A stretch of 64,000 bases of DNA from Bowmanella pacifica (GTDB lineage Bacteria > Pseudomonadota > Gammaproteobacteria > Enterobacterales > Alteromonadaceae). Numbering within the stretch: the first letter of the stretch is position 1; each line of letters starts with the position of its first letter. Positions 48,104-56,974 of this stretch are shown here, one piece after another. A program made the position numbers and the translations under genes. The stretch lies in contig NZ_BMLS01000001.1 of assembly GCF_014645355.1 (NCBI RefSeq), positions 496,001 to 560,000 on the forward strand, read 5' to 3'. The notes under the pieces were generated by a model, which was not told the DNA's origin, ran no database searches, and saw only the letters and a list, made by a program, of their open reading frames with translations.

Positions 48104-48122
48104 AATGAGAAGGATTCGCATT
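48104..48122 (-). promoter_or_regulatory. Fur-box-like site upstream of the TonB receptor
   Basis: On the + strand AATGAGAAGGATTCGCATT is an imperfect palindrome agreeing with roughly 11 of 15 central positions of the 7-1-7 Fur consensus by eye. It lies 15-33 bases before the receptor ATG, where iron repression would be expected. This is a visual match only. Confidence 0.4.
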
Positions 48123-48191
48123 TTATCACCAGTTCTGACAGGGTCAATGACAAAGCCGCCTCTTTTCCGTTCCAGCGGCCCTAATTTGAAG

Positions 48192-49268
48192 TTATTCCAG
48201 CACCACTTTCATCACACCACCTTTATACAAACCTAAGTACAAGACTTCCTTGCCCTGCTCTCGGCGACTGGCCATGCTGTAAACGCCGCCAAACAAGCTA
48301 TTATCGGCATGCTGATAGTTCTGCCAGTTCTTCCCCCCATCACGGCTGATTTCAAGAATCAGACTCTGTGGGTTGTCGTAATCTTTGCTCCAGCCGGCGG
48401 TATACATCACATCAGGATTCTGACTATCCAGCAGTAAACCAAAGTAAAAACGATAGTTGTCATTGGTGCGCAGCACTTGCCAGCTCTGACCATAGTCACT
48501 GCTTTGGATCAAGCCCCCCTCACCGGTTATAAACACACGCTCGGGATCAGAGGGATGCATAACAATGGATTTGACAACACTGGGGGCAGGCAACAAATCG
48601 ACAATATCCGGGTAGTTCTGTTCGGCCAGTGTTTCGATATCCAATTTTCGCAGAATGATATTTTCGATAGCGCCCTGACCGCCATACCAGACATCCGGCT
48701 TGCTGGGATGTACCGTTAGTGCTGACATACCGCGGGCAAAGCCATTCCATCCTCCGGCTAACAAACGCCAATTGCGGCCTCTGTCTTCCGATACCGCCAG
48801 TACATCATAACCCACGCCATATAGCTTGCCCTGATGCACAGCCAGCCTAAATGCGGGTTCACCGCTCATATCGCTAAAATTATGTGTCAGTACTTCCCAA
48901 CTCAGGCCATCATCCTTGCTCTCAGCCAACAGACTTTTATCTTTTTGCATGGCGCTGATAAGCAAGTGACGTTCGCCGTAGCGCACTATATCCAACACCT
49001 GCCAGTCGGCCTGACTACGAAGCAGCCACTGGTCATCCTCAAGGAGGTAAACACCTGCATTGGTTGCGGCATAAACCGTTGATTCTGTCGCTAACAACTG
49101 ATTCACAATCTTGCCCTGCAAACCACTTTGGGCAAAGGTAGGTTGGGGGATGGTTGGCGTCGGGTTGGGTTTTGGTCCTTCTAGCGACCCGCCCCCAGAG
49201 CCGCAGGCCAACAGCATAAAACCGCTAAGTGCAAAACAACAGGTCCGATAGGTATTGATCCAGCTCAT
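48192..49268 (-). CDS. Lipoprotein with Asp-box (BNR-like) beta-propeller
   Basis: A 358-residue lipoprotein with lipobox LLAC (Cys22), a Gly- and Pro-rich linker to 45, then a beta-propeller. At least four Asp-box turns are visible: SKDDGLSWE, SEDRGRNWR, SSDYGQSWQ and SRDGGKNWQ. Such propellers occur in sialidases, VPS10-like and photosystem-assembly (YCF48) proteins. The catalytic Arg triad of sialidases is not evident, so enzyme activity is not claimed. GGAG eight bases before the ATG at 49268 supports this start; an ATG at 49298 is possible. It lies upstream of, and in the same direction as, the TonB receptor, 102 bases away. Confidence 0.88.
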   Translation of the reverse strand: MSWINTYRTCCFALSGFMLLACGSGGGSLEGPKPNPTPTIPQPTFAQSGLQGKIVNQLLATESTVYAATNAGVYLLEDDQWLLRSQADWQVLDIVRYGERHLLISAMQKDKSLLAESKDDGLSWEVLTHNFSDMSGEPAFRLAVHQGKLYGVGYDVLAVSEDRGRNWRLLAGGWNGFARGMSALTVHPSKPDVWYGGQGAIENIILRKLDIETLAEQNYPDIVDLLPAPSVVKSIVMHPSDPERVFITGEGGLIQSSDYGQSWQVLRTNDNYRFYFGLLLDSQNPDVMYTAGWSKDYDNPQSLILEISRDGGKNWQNYQHADNSLFGGVYSMASRREQGKEVLYLGLYKGGVMKVVLE

Positions 49269-49468
49269 TCGATTCTCTCCATTGAAGATGTTCAGCATAA
49301 TCCCTGCAAGCCGTTGTTATCATGGAATAATTTGTGAACAAATGTAATGCTTATTTTGCGACTGCTAAGTCTTGGAAAATCCAAGAGGCTCACTAACGGT
49401 TGATAATGTAAGCCGGCCATGTTGCCAGGGTCACGTGGCGCAGAGTATGTGTCAGTTAGGTAAAGACC

Positions 49469-49497
49469 AAAAAACGGCACTCAGGGTGCCGTTTTTT
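49469..49497. terminator. Terminator after the OmpA-like gene
   Basis: Arms AAAACGGCAC and GTGCCGTTTT enclose a TCAGG-type loop, with T runs on both strands. It sits 20 bases beyond the OmpA-like stop. Confidence 0.85.
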
Positions 49498-49516
49498 AAC
49501 GCGTTGAGATTAACTA

Positions 49517-50146
49517 TCAGCCTTGCAGAGGCAGAATCTTCAATTCCACACGACGATTACGCTGGCGGTTTGCATCACTGTTATTATCAATAAGCGGCTG
49601 ATACTCACCTAATCCCACAGTAGTAATACGGCGATAATCAACTTGTTGGCCAAGCAGGAAGTTCTTCACAGAGTTAGCCCGAGCTTCAGAGAGCTTCTGG
49701 TTGCTTTCGGCACTACCAACATCATCGGTATGCCCTTCAACCATTAAGGTCGTTTTGGGGTATTTGTTCAGTACTTTGGCCACATCTTCCAATACCGGGT
49801 TAAATCCCTGAGAGATACCGGCACTGCCGGTTGCAAAAGTGATGTTACCAGGCAGTTGCAGTCTTAGGTTGTCACCTTCACGATATACTTGCACGCCGCT
49901 GCCGGCCAACTCATCACGAAACTCCTGCTCTTGCTGGTCCATATAGTTGCCAATGGCGGCCCCGGCCAAAGCACCTACCGCAGCACCCCAGACATAACGA
50001 CTTTTGGCATTGTCACCGGTGGCTTTACCCAGCAAAGCCCCCGCCACAGCACCAATGGCCGCACCTTTTTGAGTATTGTTGGCTGTCGTCTGACATCCCG
50101 TCAGCGCCAAGGCCGAAACGGTGAATAATATAAGAACTTTCTGCAT
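49517..50146 (-). CDS. OmpA-like lipoprotein with glycine zipper
   Basis: A 209-residue outer-membrane lipoprotein of the YiaD type: lipobox LTGC (Cys18), Gly-zipper membrane segments at 27-70 (GAAIGAVAGALLGKATGD and GAAVGALAGAAIGNYMD), then an OmpA peptidoglycan-binding domain at about 95-200 with EGHTDDVGSAESNQKLSEARANSV split across residues 135-160. It should anchor the outer membrane to the cell wall. The start at 50146 has GGAG six bases upstream and begins MQKVLILF; the frame extends to 50161. It is divergent from the carbonic anhydrase. Confidence 0.93.
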   Translation of the reverse strand: MQKVLILFTVSALALTGCQTTANNTQKGAAIGAVAGALLGKATGDNAKSRYVWGAAVGALAGAAIGNYMDQQEQEFRDELAGSGVQVYREGDNLRLQLPGNITFATGSAGISQGFNPVLEDVAKVLNKYPKTTLMVEGHTDDVGSAESNQKLSEARANSVKNFLLGQQVDYRRITTVGLGEYQPLIDNNSDANRQRNRRVELKILPLQG

Positions 50147-50314
50147 GACAACTCCGTGCAATTTATGAAAACAGGGTCAGATTACCGCATCAGACTTAAT
50201 CAAGCCTGAACAGTGTAGAACAATTTAGAACGTATTGATCATATCGGATTTCCAAGGATAGATTATGCCGATAGAATCACTGCAGTATTTATTTTCATAA
50301 CTGGGGAAGAGCCA

Positions 50315-50929
50315 ATGCTTACAGCACAAGAAGCGCTAGACAGACTCAAACTGGGCAACAAACGTTTTGTTGCAGGAGAAAGCGAGCTGGAAAAACTGGT
50401 CAATGAAAACCGCAGAGATAAGCTTATCAGCAGTCAGGCACCTTTTGCCGTCATTATTGGCTGCTCAGATTCAAGAGTGCCGGTTGAAATCGTTTTTGAT
50501 CAGGGCTTGGGCGATCTTTTTGTGATTCGGGTAGCAGGTAATATCGTGGCGCCATCGCAAATCGGTAGCGTCGAATTTGCTGCCGAACAGTTTGGCACCC
50601 GTTTAGTGGTCGTCATGGGGCACAGCAAGTGTGGCGCCGTACATGCCACGCTGGAACAGCTTCAACGTCCCACTGACGCCCCGTCCAAAAACCTGGGTTC
50701 CATCGTTAAACGCATTCGCCCCGCAGTAGAAGCGCTGGTCTACACTGACCTGCGAAATGATCAAAAAGCGCTGGCAGAACAGGCCATTCGAGCCAATGTC
50801 AGGATGTCAGTGAACACCTTAAGCGCTGGCTCTGCCGTATTAGAAAACCTGATTAAAAATGACGGGCTGATGGTGGTGGGTGCTGAATACTCACTGGAAA
50901 CCGGGCAAGTACATTTCTTCGATAACTAA
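50315..50929 (+). CDS. Beta-carbonic anhydrase
   Basis: A 204-residue zinc enzyme converting CO2 and water to bicarbonate and H+. The Zn ligands are Cys50, Asp52, His103 and Cys106, in IIGCSDSRVP and VVMGHSKCGAV; Arg54 completes the Asp/Arg dyad. VIRVAGNIV and GSVEFAAEQ are standard. Length matches the short bacterial Can/CynT type. It is cytosolic (no signal peptide). GGGGAAGAG lies ahead of the ATG. It is convergent with the LytTR operon. Confidence 0.95.
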   Translation: MLTAQEALDRLKLGNKRFVAGESELEKLVNENRRDKLISSQAPFAVIIGCSDSRVPVEIVFDQGLGDLFVIRVAGNIVAPSQIGSVEFAAEQFGTRLVVVMGHSKCGAVHATLEQLQRPTDAPSKNLGSIVKRIRPAVEALVYTDLRNDQKALAEQAIRANVRMSVNTLSAGSAVLENLIKNDGLMVVGAEYSLETGQVHFFDN

Positions 50930-50952
50930 GTGTCTATGCGGCGGCCTGTTTA

Positions 50953-51714
50953 TCAGGTCGCCAACTGCTGGAAACGGCAGCGATAGGCATTATCCACCCG
51001 AAATCTGTCGCCGGATTTCAGAGACACCAGCAACTCTCCTGAAGCCCCGGTAGATGCACAGTTCATATGATTAAGGTTAATAATGATCGATGAACTGATA
51101 CGGCAAAACGACTTTGGATTTAGCTGTCTTTCAACGCCCAATAGACTATGCCGCCCAACCACTGACTCTCGCAGGGTATGCAAACAAACGTAATCTCCCG
51201 CTTCCTCAACCCAGTTAATTTGATGATGGGGCACCTTGCGCCAGTGTTCACCGTTTTTTACCCGCACAACATCATTTGAGGATGCAGCAGAATACTCCAC
51301 AGTATTCTTTTCCCCACACTGGCTTGAAGTCAGGCACAGACTAAAGTCCGCCTGCGGATGTGCAGAGGAGCGGATAAAATCCATTAAGGTGTAAGGACAC
51401 AAGGGCTTTAATAAATAGCCGTCACAAAGCTGGGAAAATTGCTGCCGCAGGTCGGAAGCACTAACCAGAATGGCTTTGGTGTGTAGCAGCCCTTGTGCCC
51501 GCATAGCGCGAATAACTTCATCACCGCGCATCAGGGGCATCTCAACATCGAGAATCACCAGATCAGGGCGCTGGGCCAGAATCCCTTCCAAAGCCTGTTT
51601 TCCATCTGCATAAGCGCCAACCACACTCACCCCAGGCAGCAAGGCCAGTTGGCCTGCCAATCCTTCACGTGCCAGCACTTCATCATCGGCAATAATAACA
51701 GATAGGTTGTTCAT
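50953..51714 (-). CDS. LytTR-family response regulator (second of two)
   Basis: A 253-residue DNA-binding regulator. The receiver (1-125) has VIIADDE and Asp56 in LVILDVEMP. After a Ser-rich linker the LytTR domain (about 150-250) has WVEEAGDYVCLHT, FCRISSSIIINLNHM and a C-terminal strand. Its start overlaps the kinase stop by one base (TGATG), so translation is coupled. It and the regulator at 52822 flank the kinase, and one or both may receive its phosphate. Confidence 0.92.
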   Translation of the reverse strand: MNNLSVIIADDEVLAREGLAGQLALLPGVSVVGAYADGKQALEGILAQRPDLVILDVEMPLMRGDEVIRAMRAQGLLHTKAILVSASDLRQQFSQLCDGYLLKPLCPYTLMDFIRSSAHPQADFSLCLTSSQCGEKNTVEYSAASSNDVVRVKNGEHWRKVPHHQINWVEEAGDYVCLHTLRESVVGRHSLLGVERQLNPKSFCRISSSIIINLNHMNCASTGASGELLVSLKSGDRFRVDNAYRCRFQQLAT

Positions 51715-52835
51715 CAGTTTTGTTCGAATGGAAGACTAATGCGAACACCAAACCCATTCGGATCAACCACATAGAGTTTCAATGATTGTTTATCCTGATA
51801 TAGCACTTGTAGCCTGTCTGTAATATTTTGTAATCCGACACCTTCCTGGTTGACCTCGGAAAGCTCGGTCAACGGCCCGTTGTCTTCCACCTGCAAATAT
51901 AAATGCGCATCGACCACCCAGGCTTCCACCACAATTTTTCCGCCCCGGGACATTTTCGCAATGGCATGTTTAATGGCATTCTCAATTAACGGTTGTATCA
52001 GCAAGCTGGGCACCAAGGCAAACTCCGCATCAGGGTGTACGTGAAGCTTAACTTCCAACCGCTCTCCGAAGCGGGTTTTCTCAATATCCAGATATAGCAT
52101 CAAGGCGCTTATCTCTTCATGTAACCGAATCTTCTTCTCCGGGTCAGTATCCAAAGAGAAACGCAGAAAGGTCGACAACTGACTTAACATGCGGTTGCAG
52201 CGCTGCTTATCATCTCGCATGACGAGCGTTGAAACGGCATTAAGACTGTTAAATAAGAAATGAGGATTAATTTGGTAGCGCAGCATACGAATCTGCGCCA
52301 GATGGCTCAAACGGGCCGCCTGATACCGCTGCCCTTGGGCATCCACTAAACGAAAATGGTAATTGATGCCAAAGTACAAACTGCACCACACCATAATGAT
52401 AAAGAAGGAGGTGCTGACCATCATAAACAGATGTACCCATTCAAACCCTGGAATGGTCTGCAGGGCAAAAACATCTTCCCCTCTGGCAAAATGCAGCAAC
52501 AGGTTTTTAGGCACGGTCCAGAGTACAGAAAGCAAGGCACTGACACCGAGAATCATGATGCCAAGCCATAAAGGCCGCATATGCATACAATGTCGGAACA
52601 AATACCTTAGTGGTATAGTTAACAGCATCCCTATCAGGGTGATAGGGATTAGCAGATAGACAATGCTATAACCAAAGTAGTTGTAGCTACCAAACAGAAA
52701 CAGATTGTCGAAAACTAACACCAGATAATAAAAGAGCCAGCCACTAATATGTAGCAGCCAAAAATTGGGCTTTTTTAAAAAAGCTTCGTTAACCTTTCCC
52801 AGTTCCTGACATTCAAAAGACTCACTCACCCGCAT
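51714..52835 (-). CDS. LytS/YehU-type sensor histidine kinase
   Basis: A 373-residue inner-membrane kinase with about four membrane helices (residues 25-48, 53-80, 88-108, 133-158), then the His_kinase module with phosphoacceptor His192 in YQINPHFLFNSLNAVS and an ATPase region ending VGLQNITDRLQVLY and GFGVRISLPF. The periplasmic part is tiny, so the sensing is probably in the membrane. It shares 14 bases with the first LytTR gene and one base with the second. Confidence 0.92.
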   Translation of the reverse strand: MRVSESFECQELGKVNEAFLKKPNFWLLHISGWLFYYLVLVFDNLFLFGSYNYFGYSIVYLLIPITLIGMLLTIPLRYLFRHCMHMRPLWLGIMILGVSALLSVLWTVPKNLLLHFARGEDVFALQTIPGFEWVHLFMMVSTSFFIIMVWCSLYFGINYHFRLVDAQGQRYQAARLSHLAQIRMLRYQINPHFLFNSLNAVSTLVMRDDKQRCNRMLSQLSTFLRFSLDTDPEKKIRLHEEISALMLYLDIEKTRFGERLEVKLHVHPDAEFALVPSLLIQPLIENAIKHAIAKMSRGGKIVVEAWVVDAHLYLQVEDNGPLTELSEVNQEGVGLQNITDRLQVLYQDKQSLKLYVVDPNGFGVRISLPFEQN

Positions 52836-53535
52836 CTAACCCTAACATCTGAAATAAGGGCTTACGGTAGGTGTTGCCGATGCGTACTTCGTCCTTGTTG
52901 GCCATCTCCAGGGTACTGTAACGACCCAGTTCGCTATTGATGGCATCAAGATACTGAATATTAACCATGGCCGAACGATGGATACGAACAAACTTGTCAG
53001 GATCCAGAAGTTGCTCAATGGCCGTCATCGATTCTCTGTGCAGGTAGGTACGATGTTGACAATGTAACTCTAGGTAATTACCCGCCCCTTTTATCCAGAT
53101 AATGTCACGAGTCTTAATAAACTGAACCTGACCATTGGTTCGCACCGCTAAGATATCCCGGTTTGGGCTGCTTAATGTCAATTTCCGATGCAACTTTTCC
53201 AGAATGCGATCAAATCGTCCGTCATCAAAGGGTTTAAGCAAATAATCATCGGCTTCTATCTCAAATGCCTTATGGGCATGCTGAGAATATGCTGTAGTAA
53301 AAACCCAACGGGTATTAAGTGCTGAATTTAGCTCGGTTGCCAGATTAATACCGCTGCCACCGATGATTTCTACATCCATAAAGCAGACTTGCGGCCGCTT
53401 TTCCAGCAACAATGCCCGGGCATCTGAATAACTGTCGGCCTCAGCCACCACTTTCCAGTTCCCGCGCTGAGCAATTAACCTGGTAAGACGCTCCCGGGCT
53501 AGCTCCTCATCATCAACCACCATGCATGTGAACAT
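52822..53535 (-). CDS. LytTR-family response regulator (first of two)
   Basis: A 237-residue regulator with receiver Asp54 (VCFMDVEIIGG) and Lys in LLKPFDDGRFDRILEKL. The LytTR domain covers about 130-235, with IIWIKGAGNYLELHCQ and FVRIHRSAMVNIQYL. The Pro usually following the phosphoacceptor Met/Glu is replaced here (EIIGGSG). It is the first gene of a three-gene overlapping operon. The 228-base gap upstream holds its promoter and the terminator of the Oar-like gene. Confidence 0.93.
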   Translation of the reverse strand: MFTCMVVDDEELARERLTRLIAQRGNWKVVAEADSYSDARALLLEKRPQVCFMDVEIIGGSGINLATELNSALNTRWVFTTAYSQHAHKAFEIEADDYLLKPFDDGRFDRILEKLHRKLTLSSPNRDILAVRTNGQVQFIKTRDIIWIKGAGNYLELHCQHRTYLHRESMTAIEQLLDPDKFVRIHRSAMVNIQYLDAINSELGRYSTLEMANKDEVRIGNTYRKPLFQMLGLDAGE

Positions 53536-53715
53536 GTTTTCCCCACAACTTCTTGTTACTGCTTATATTTATATCAACCATCAGAATACCAACCCGCTTT
53601 TGCTGTTTGCGCCAGAAAGCCCCACTGTGGCAGCACTTTTATCCATCGTTGTTATCGACGTGCAGTACATTTACGACTTATTTACACTCCTGTGATTCTG
53701 CAACAGCACAAAAAA

Positions 53716-53741
53716 AAAGCCAAGGCACAGGCCTTGGCTTT
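53716..53741 (-). terminator. Rho-independent terminator after the Oar-like receptor gene
   Basis: Stem AAAGCCAAGGC / GCCTTGGCTTT with a four-base loop; on the minus strand it is followed by a run of eight T. It is 23 bases beyond the receptor stop. Confidence 0.88.
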
Positions 53742-53763
53742 GTTGTTACAGGGATTAACTAAA

Positions 53764-56727
53764 TTAGAATGACACTTTCATGCCCAGGTACAAGCGACGT
53801 GGCTCAACCCAGTTCATGGCTTCGCCGAAGTTTTTCGCGCCATCTCCTTTCAACAAGTCCTGCTCACGTATAACCGCTTGATTATCCAACGCGTTAAAGA
53901 CATCCAGGAAGAACTCAGCCTTGTAGATATCAATATCCATGCTGTATTTAACCCGTAAATCCAGGACGCCATACGATGGCGTTACATGAGAGCCTACGGC
54001 ACCGTCCTTAATCCAGGTGTCAACCAGACCACCATAGTTGTAAGCATCCTCTTTATCGATTAGCACAGGTAAATGACGGCCACTGGCCGAGAAGGTTTCG
54101 CTGTAACGTAACCCTGAGTTCCAGTTATAAACCGCGCCAATTTCTATGCCGTTATCGAAGAAATAGGAGGCTGCAATCTTGAACTGGTTAGCAATATTGC
54201 CTGGCTGCTTACCATACTGGTTAGGCGCGCGAGGGTCGAGTACGCTCCAGTCACCCTGATAATCGGCGTTACTGTCTGAGTTGGTATTACCTTCCGCATC
54301 ATTATGCGTAAAAGAGGCCAACATCTGCCAGTTATCGGTGCGGTGCTTACGGAAAGCCAGTTCATAACCTTTGTATTTACGTACACCGCCTGCCAGGGTG
54401 CCAATCACATAGTTTGTCCCCGGCTTTTTCGTGAAGCCGAAATAAGATAGTGGCAACTCCAGGAAGGTTCCGGCGTACTTACCCGTTTCGGAGTACAACC
54501 CCAAATCATAATCTTCCAGGATATCGCTGGTTTCACGGTCCGTATAGGTCACCGACACACTCATATCATCCAGAATGCTCTGCTGATAACCAATCATAAA
54601 TTCATCGGTATAAGGTGTTTTGGTGCTAGGGGCGAATAAGGCATCCGCTGGTCCACGCTCACGATAGGTCACCCATTTCTCACCGATATGGATCTGTTCA
54701 CTTAGCACAGTACCGGCTTTATTACCGGCAAAGGAGGTCATATTGGTACGAACGGGATCATAATAGCGCCCGGTAAATGCCCAGACCTTGCTCTCGCCGT
54801 CGCCATTGATGTCATATACCACACTCAAGCGCGGTGCATATTCCCAGTCGAAAGTGAATATTTTGGAGCCATCGTTGGCAAAATGCGACCATCTTTCCGC
54901 TCTTACTCCACCACTAACGGTCAAATTATCCAGCGTCCAGGTATCTTGCAGATAGAAAATCTGGCCCTTGGTTTCAAACTGAGAGGCCGCCTGGAAGGAC
55001 TGCATTACGCGATATGAGTTAATCTGGTTGTCAGGGTTACCGTCTGTGCTGTCAAAAGTAATAGCACTTACCTCATCAACACTCAATTCACCATTATTAT
55101 CTGTATCCAGTAACCCCATAAAATAGGCCGAGTCACTGCTACCTTTGATACCGCTGATAATCCTATCCATATCAGTATCGGTGAACTCTACCGAGCCTAC
55201 CCAATCGCCATCCAAATACTCCCCTAAGGTAATACCAGCATTAGATGTTGCTATAGAGCTATATTGTGTATCGGTATAGAGCTGGTTGCTATAGTTCTCG
55301 TTCTTCTCTCTTTCGTAGCCAAACTCAATCTTATGCTCACCCAAATCGGTATACAGATAGTATTCCAGATTCAAGTACATATTCTCTTTGTTACGAAAAC
55401 GTGTTGTGTTGGCACCCAAACCACCGCGCAAAGTATCAGCCTTGGTCGGATCGCCCCCTAAATAGGCCACATCGTTACGAGTGGTTTGGTCGGCGGCCAC
55501 ATCCGTCAGTTCGCCTTCGTGAGACATAAAGCCAGCAGACAGAATCAAATCATCCCATGAATGGGTATAATCAATTTTGTAGTTATCGCCGCCCTGGGTA
55601 CGAACCCGATCACGGTTATTTGGTGTATTGGCATCGTCCGTACCACTGATATCAGTGGGGTCATTAAAGTATGTGAACGTCAGACGGTCATCATCGGTGG
55701 CCTGCCAGGTCACTTTAGCAAAACCCAGTTTTTCTTCGCTCTCGACAGAACGCATCAGATTTCCCGTTTCCGGGTCAGCAACATCGGAGTCTTCGTTTTT
55801 AATCTGATAAGAGGCGAAGAACCAAAGTTTATCTTTGATAATGGGGCCGCCCAAGGTCACTGCCGCATCAAAGTTACTAAAGCTCTTCTCGCGAGACCCA
55901 TCATTCTTATAATCAGATACCAGGCTATCATTCTGCATATAGTAGTTAATTGAGCCATGGAACTCGTTACTACCAGATTTAGTTACCACGCGGGATACTA
56001 AACCTGCACCACCGGCATATTTAGCCGGAACACCACCGGTAATAATTTGCTGTTCCTGAATAATTTCGGAGTTGAAGTTAGCGCCGAAAGTACCAGTGGA
56101 GTTATCCGTTACGTTAACGCCATCAATATAATAAACGTTATCGGAAGAGCTGCCCGCACTACCATTGCGCGGATCAGGGATATCTGAATAGTTAACCCCG
56201 GATTTAGATGACGGGTTGTTACCTGCACTAGGTTTAACCCCTGGCACTAGCTGCAGGTAGCTTTGATAGCTACGCCCTGTTGGTAAAGACTCGGTCAAAT
56301 CCAAGGTGATATCGGTTGCCACTACGGAGGATGTGGTATCCATCGCTGCAACTTGCTTACCTGTCACTTCGATTTTTTCGAAGTTTTCACTGGAAACCTG
56401 ATAGTTCAGGCTTAAGCTTTTACCGGTAACCACGCGGACGTTGTTCGCCACCAAAGGCTGATAGCCTTGCCCGGTAATATTCACTTCGTATTTAGTAGAA
56501 GCGTCCAAGCCAACCAGACGCACATTACCCTCTGCATCTGAAACCGCTTCTTTCTCTGTCAAACTGTCAGGGGTCCTAACTTTAACAACAGCACCAGCAA
56601 CGGGTTTACCGTTGTTATCAACGATACTAATACGTAAACCGCCGGTATCAGCCAGTACGCTGGTTGAAAAGCTCAATGCCGCGGCGACCGCTAAGGCAGT
56701 CAGGCGCCTATTGAATTTTGCTCTCAT
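53764..56727 (-). CDS. Oar-like TonB-dependent receptor with carboxypeptidase-regulatory N-domain
   Basis: A 987-residue outer-membrane protein. A signal peptide (cleavage near VLADTGG) precedes a CarboxypepD_reg-like beta-sandwich (about 28-110), then the plug (115-260: LPTGRSYQSYLQLVPGV, NVYYIDGVNVTDN, GGAGLVSRVVTKSGSNEFHG) and a barrel ending KVSF. In marine bacteria such Oar-type receptors are tied to peptide or protein-fragment uptake and adhesion. Residues 541-552 read DTDNNGELSVDE, a canonical calcium EF-hand loop inserted in an extracellular-type region. The gene has a strong terminator and its own upstream region. Confidence 0.92.
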   Translation of the reverse strand: MRAKFNRRLTALAVAAALSFSTSVLADTGGLRISIVDNNGKPVAGAVVKVRTPDSLTEKEAVSDAEGNVRLVGLDASTKYEVNITGQGYQPLVANNVRVVTGKSLSLNYQVSSENFEKIEVTGKQVAAMDTTSSVVATDITLDLTESLPTGRSYQSYLQLVPGVKPSAGNNPSSKSGVNYSDIPDPRNGSAGSSSDNVYYIDGVNVTDNSTGTFGANFNSEIIQEQQIITGGVPAKYAGGAGLVSRVVTKSGSNEFHGSINYYMQNDSLVSDYKNDGSREKSFSNFDAAVTLGGPIIKDKLWFFASYQIKNEDSDVADPETGNLMRSVESEEKLGFAKVTWQATDDDRLTFTYFNDPTDISGTDDANTPNNRDRVRTQGGDNYKIDYTHSWDDLILSAGFMSHEGELTDVAADQTTRNDVAYLGGDPTKADTLRGGLGANTTRFRNKENMYLNLEYYLYTDLGEHKIEFGYEREKNENYSNQLYTDTQYSSIATSNAGITLGEYLDGDWVGSVEFTDTDMDRIISGIKGSSDSAYFMGLLDTDNNGELSVDEVSAITFDSTDGNPDNQINSYRVMQSFQAASQFETKGQIFYLQDTWTLDNLTVSGGVRAERWSHFANDGSKIFTFDWEYAPRLSVVYDINGDGESKVWAFTGRYYDPVRTNMTSFAGNKAGTVLSEQIHIGEKWVTYRERGPADALFAPSTKTPYTDEFMIGYQQSILDDMSVSVTYTDRETSDILEDYDLGLYSETGKYAGTFLELPLSYFGFTKKPGTNYVIGTLAGGVRKYKGYELAFRKHRTDNWQMLASFTHNDAEGNTNSDSNADYQGDWSVLDPRAPNQYGKQPGNIANQFKIAASYFFDNGIEIGAVYNWNSGLRYSETFSASGRHLPVLIDKEDAYNYGGLVDTWIKDGAVGSHVTPSYGVLDLRVKYSMDIDIYKAEFFLDVFNALDNQAVIREQDLLKGDGAKNFGEAMNWVEPRRLYLGMKVSF

Positions 56728-56974
56728 GTCACATCTCCTGTGGAGTTATTATTGATTTCCATCGGCGCACAACTACGCCGATTATGGCCACGCTATCAGC
56801 GTGCCACCCACAGGGGCTGACTCAGTGACAAAACACACAATTTCGAATGTAAAATGCCCAGATAAGATGGTAAAAAACTATCTAACCCAGGGACGAAAGG
56901 CGCAGATTAAGGGAGCTAATAACAGGGAAGCATAAAGGGGCAATGGCACCTCAGGCACCATTACCCACATAAGC

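Noticed and set aside
50940-50962. Hairpin between carbonic anhydrase and LytTR genes
   Set aside because: It pairs well but has no T tract on either strand and overlaps the regulator stop.
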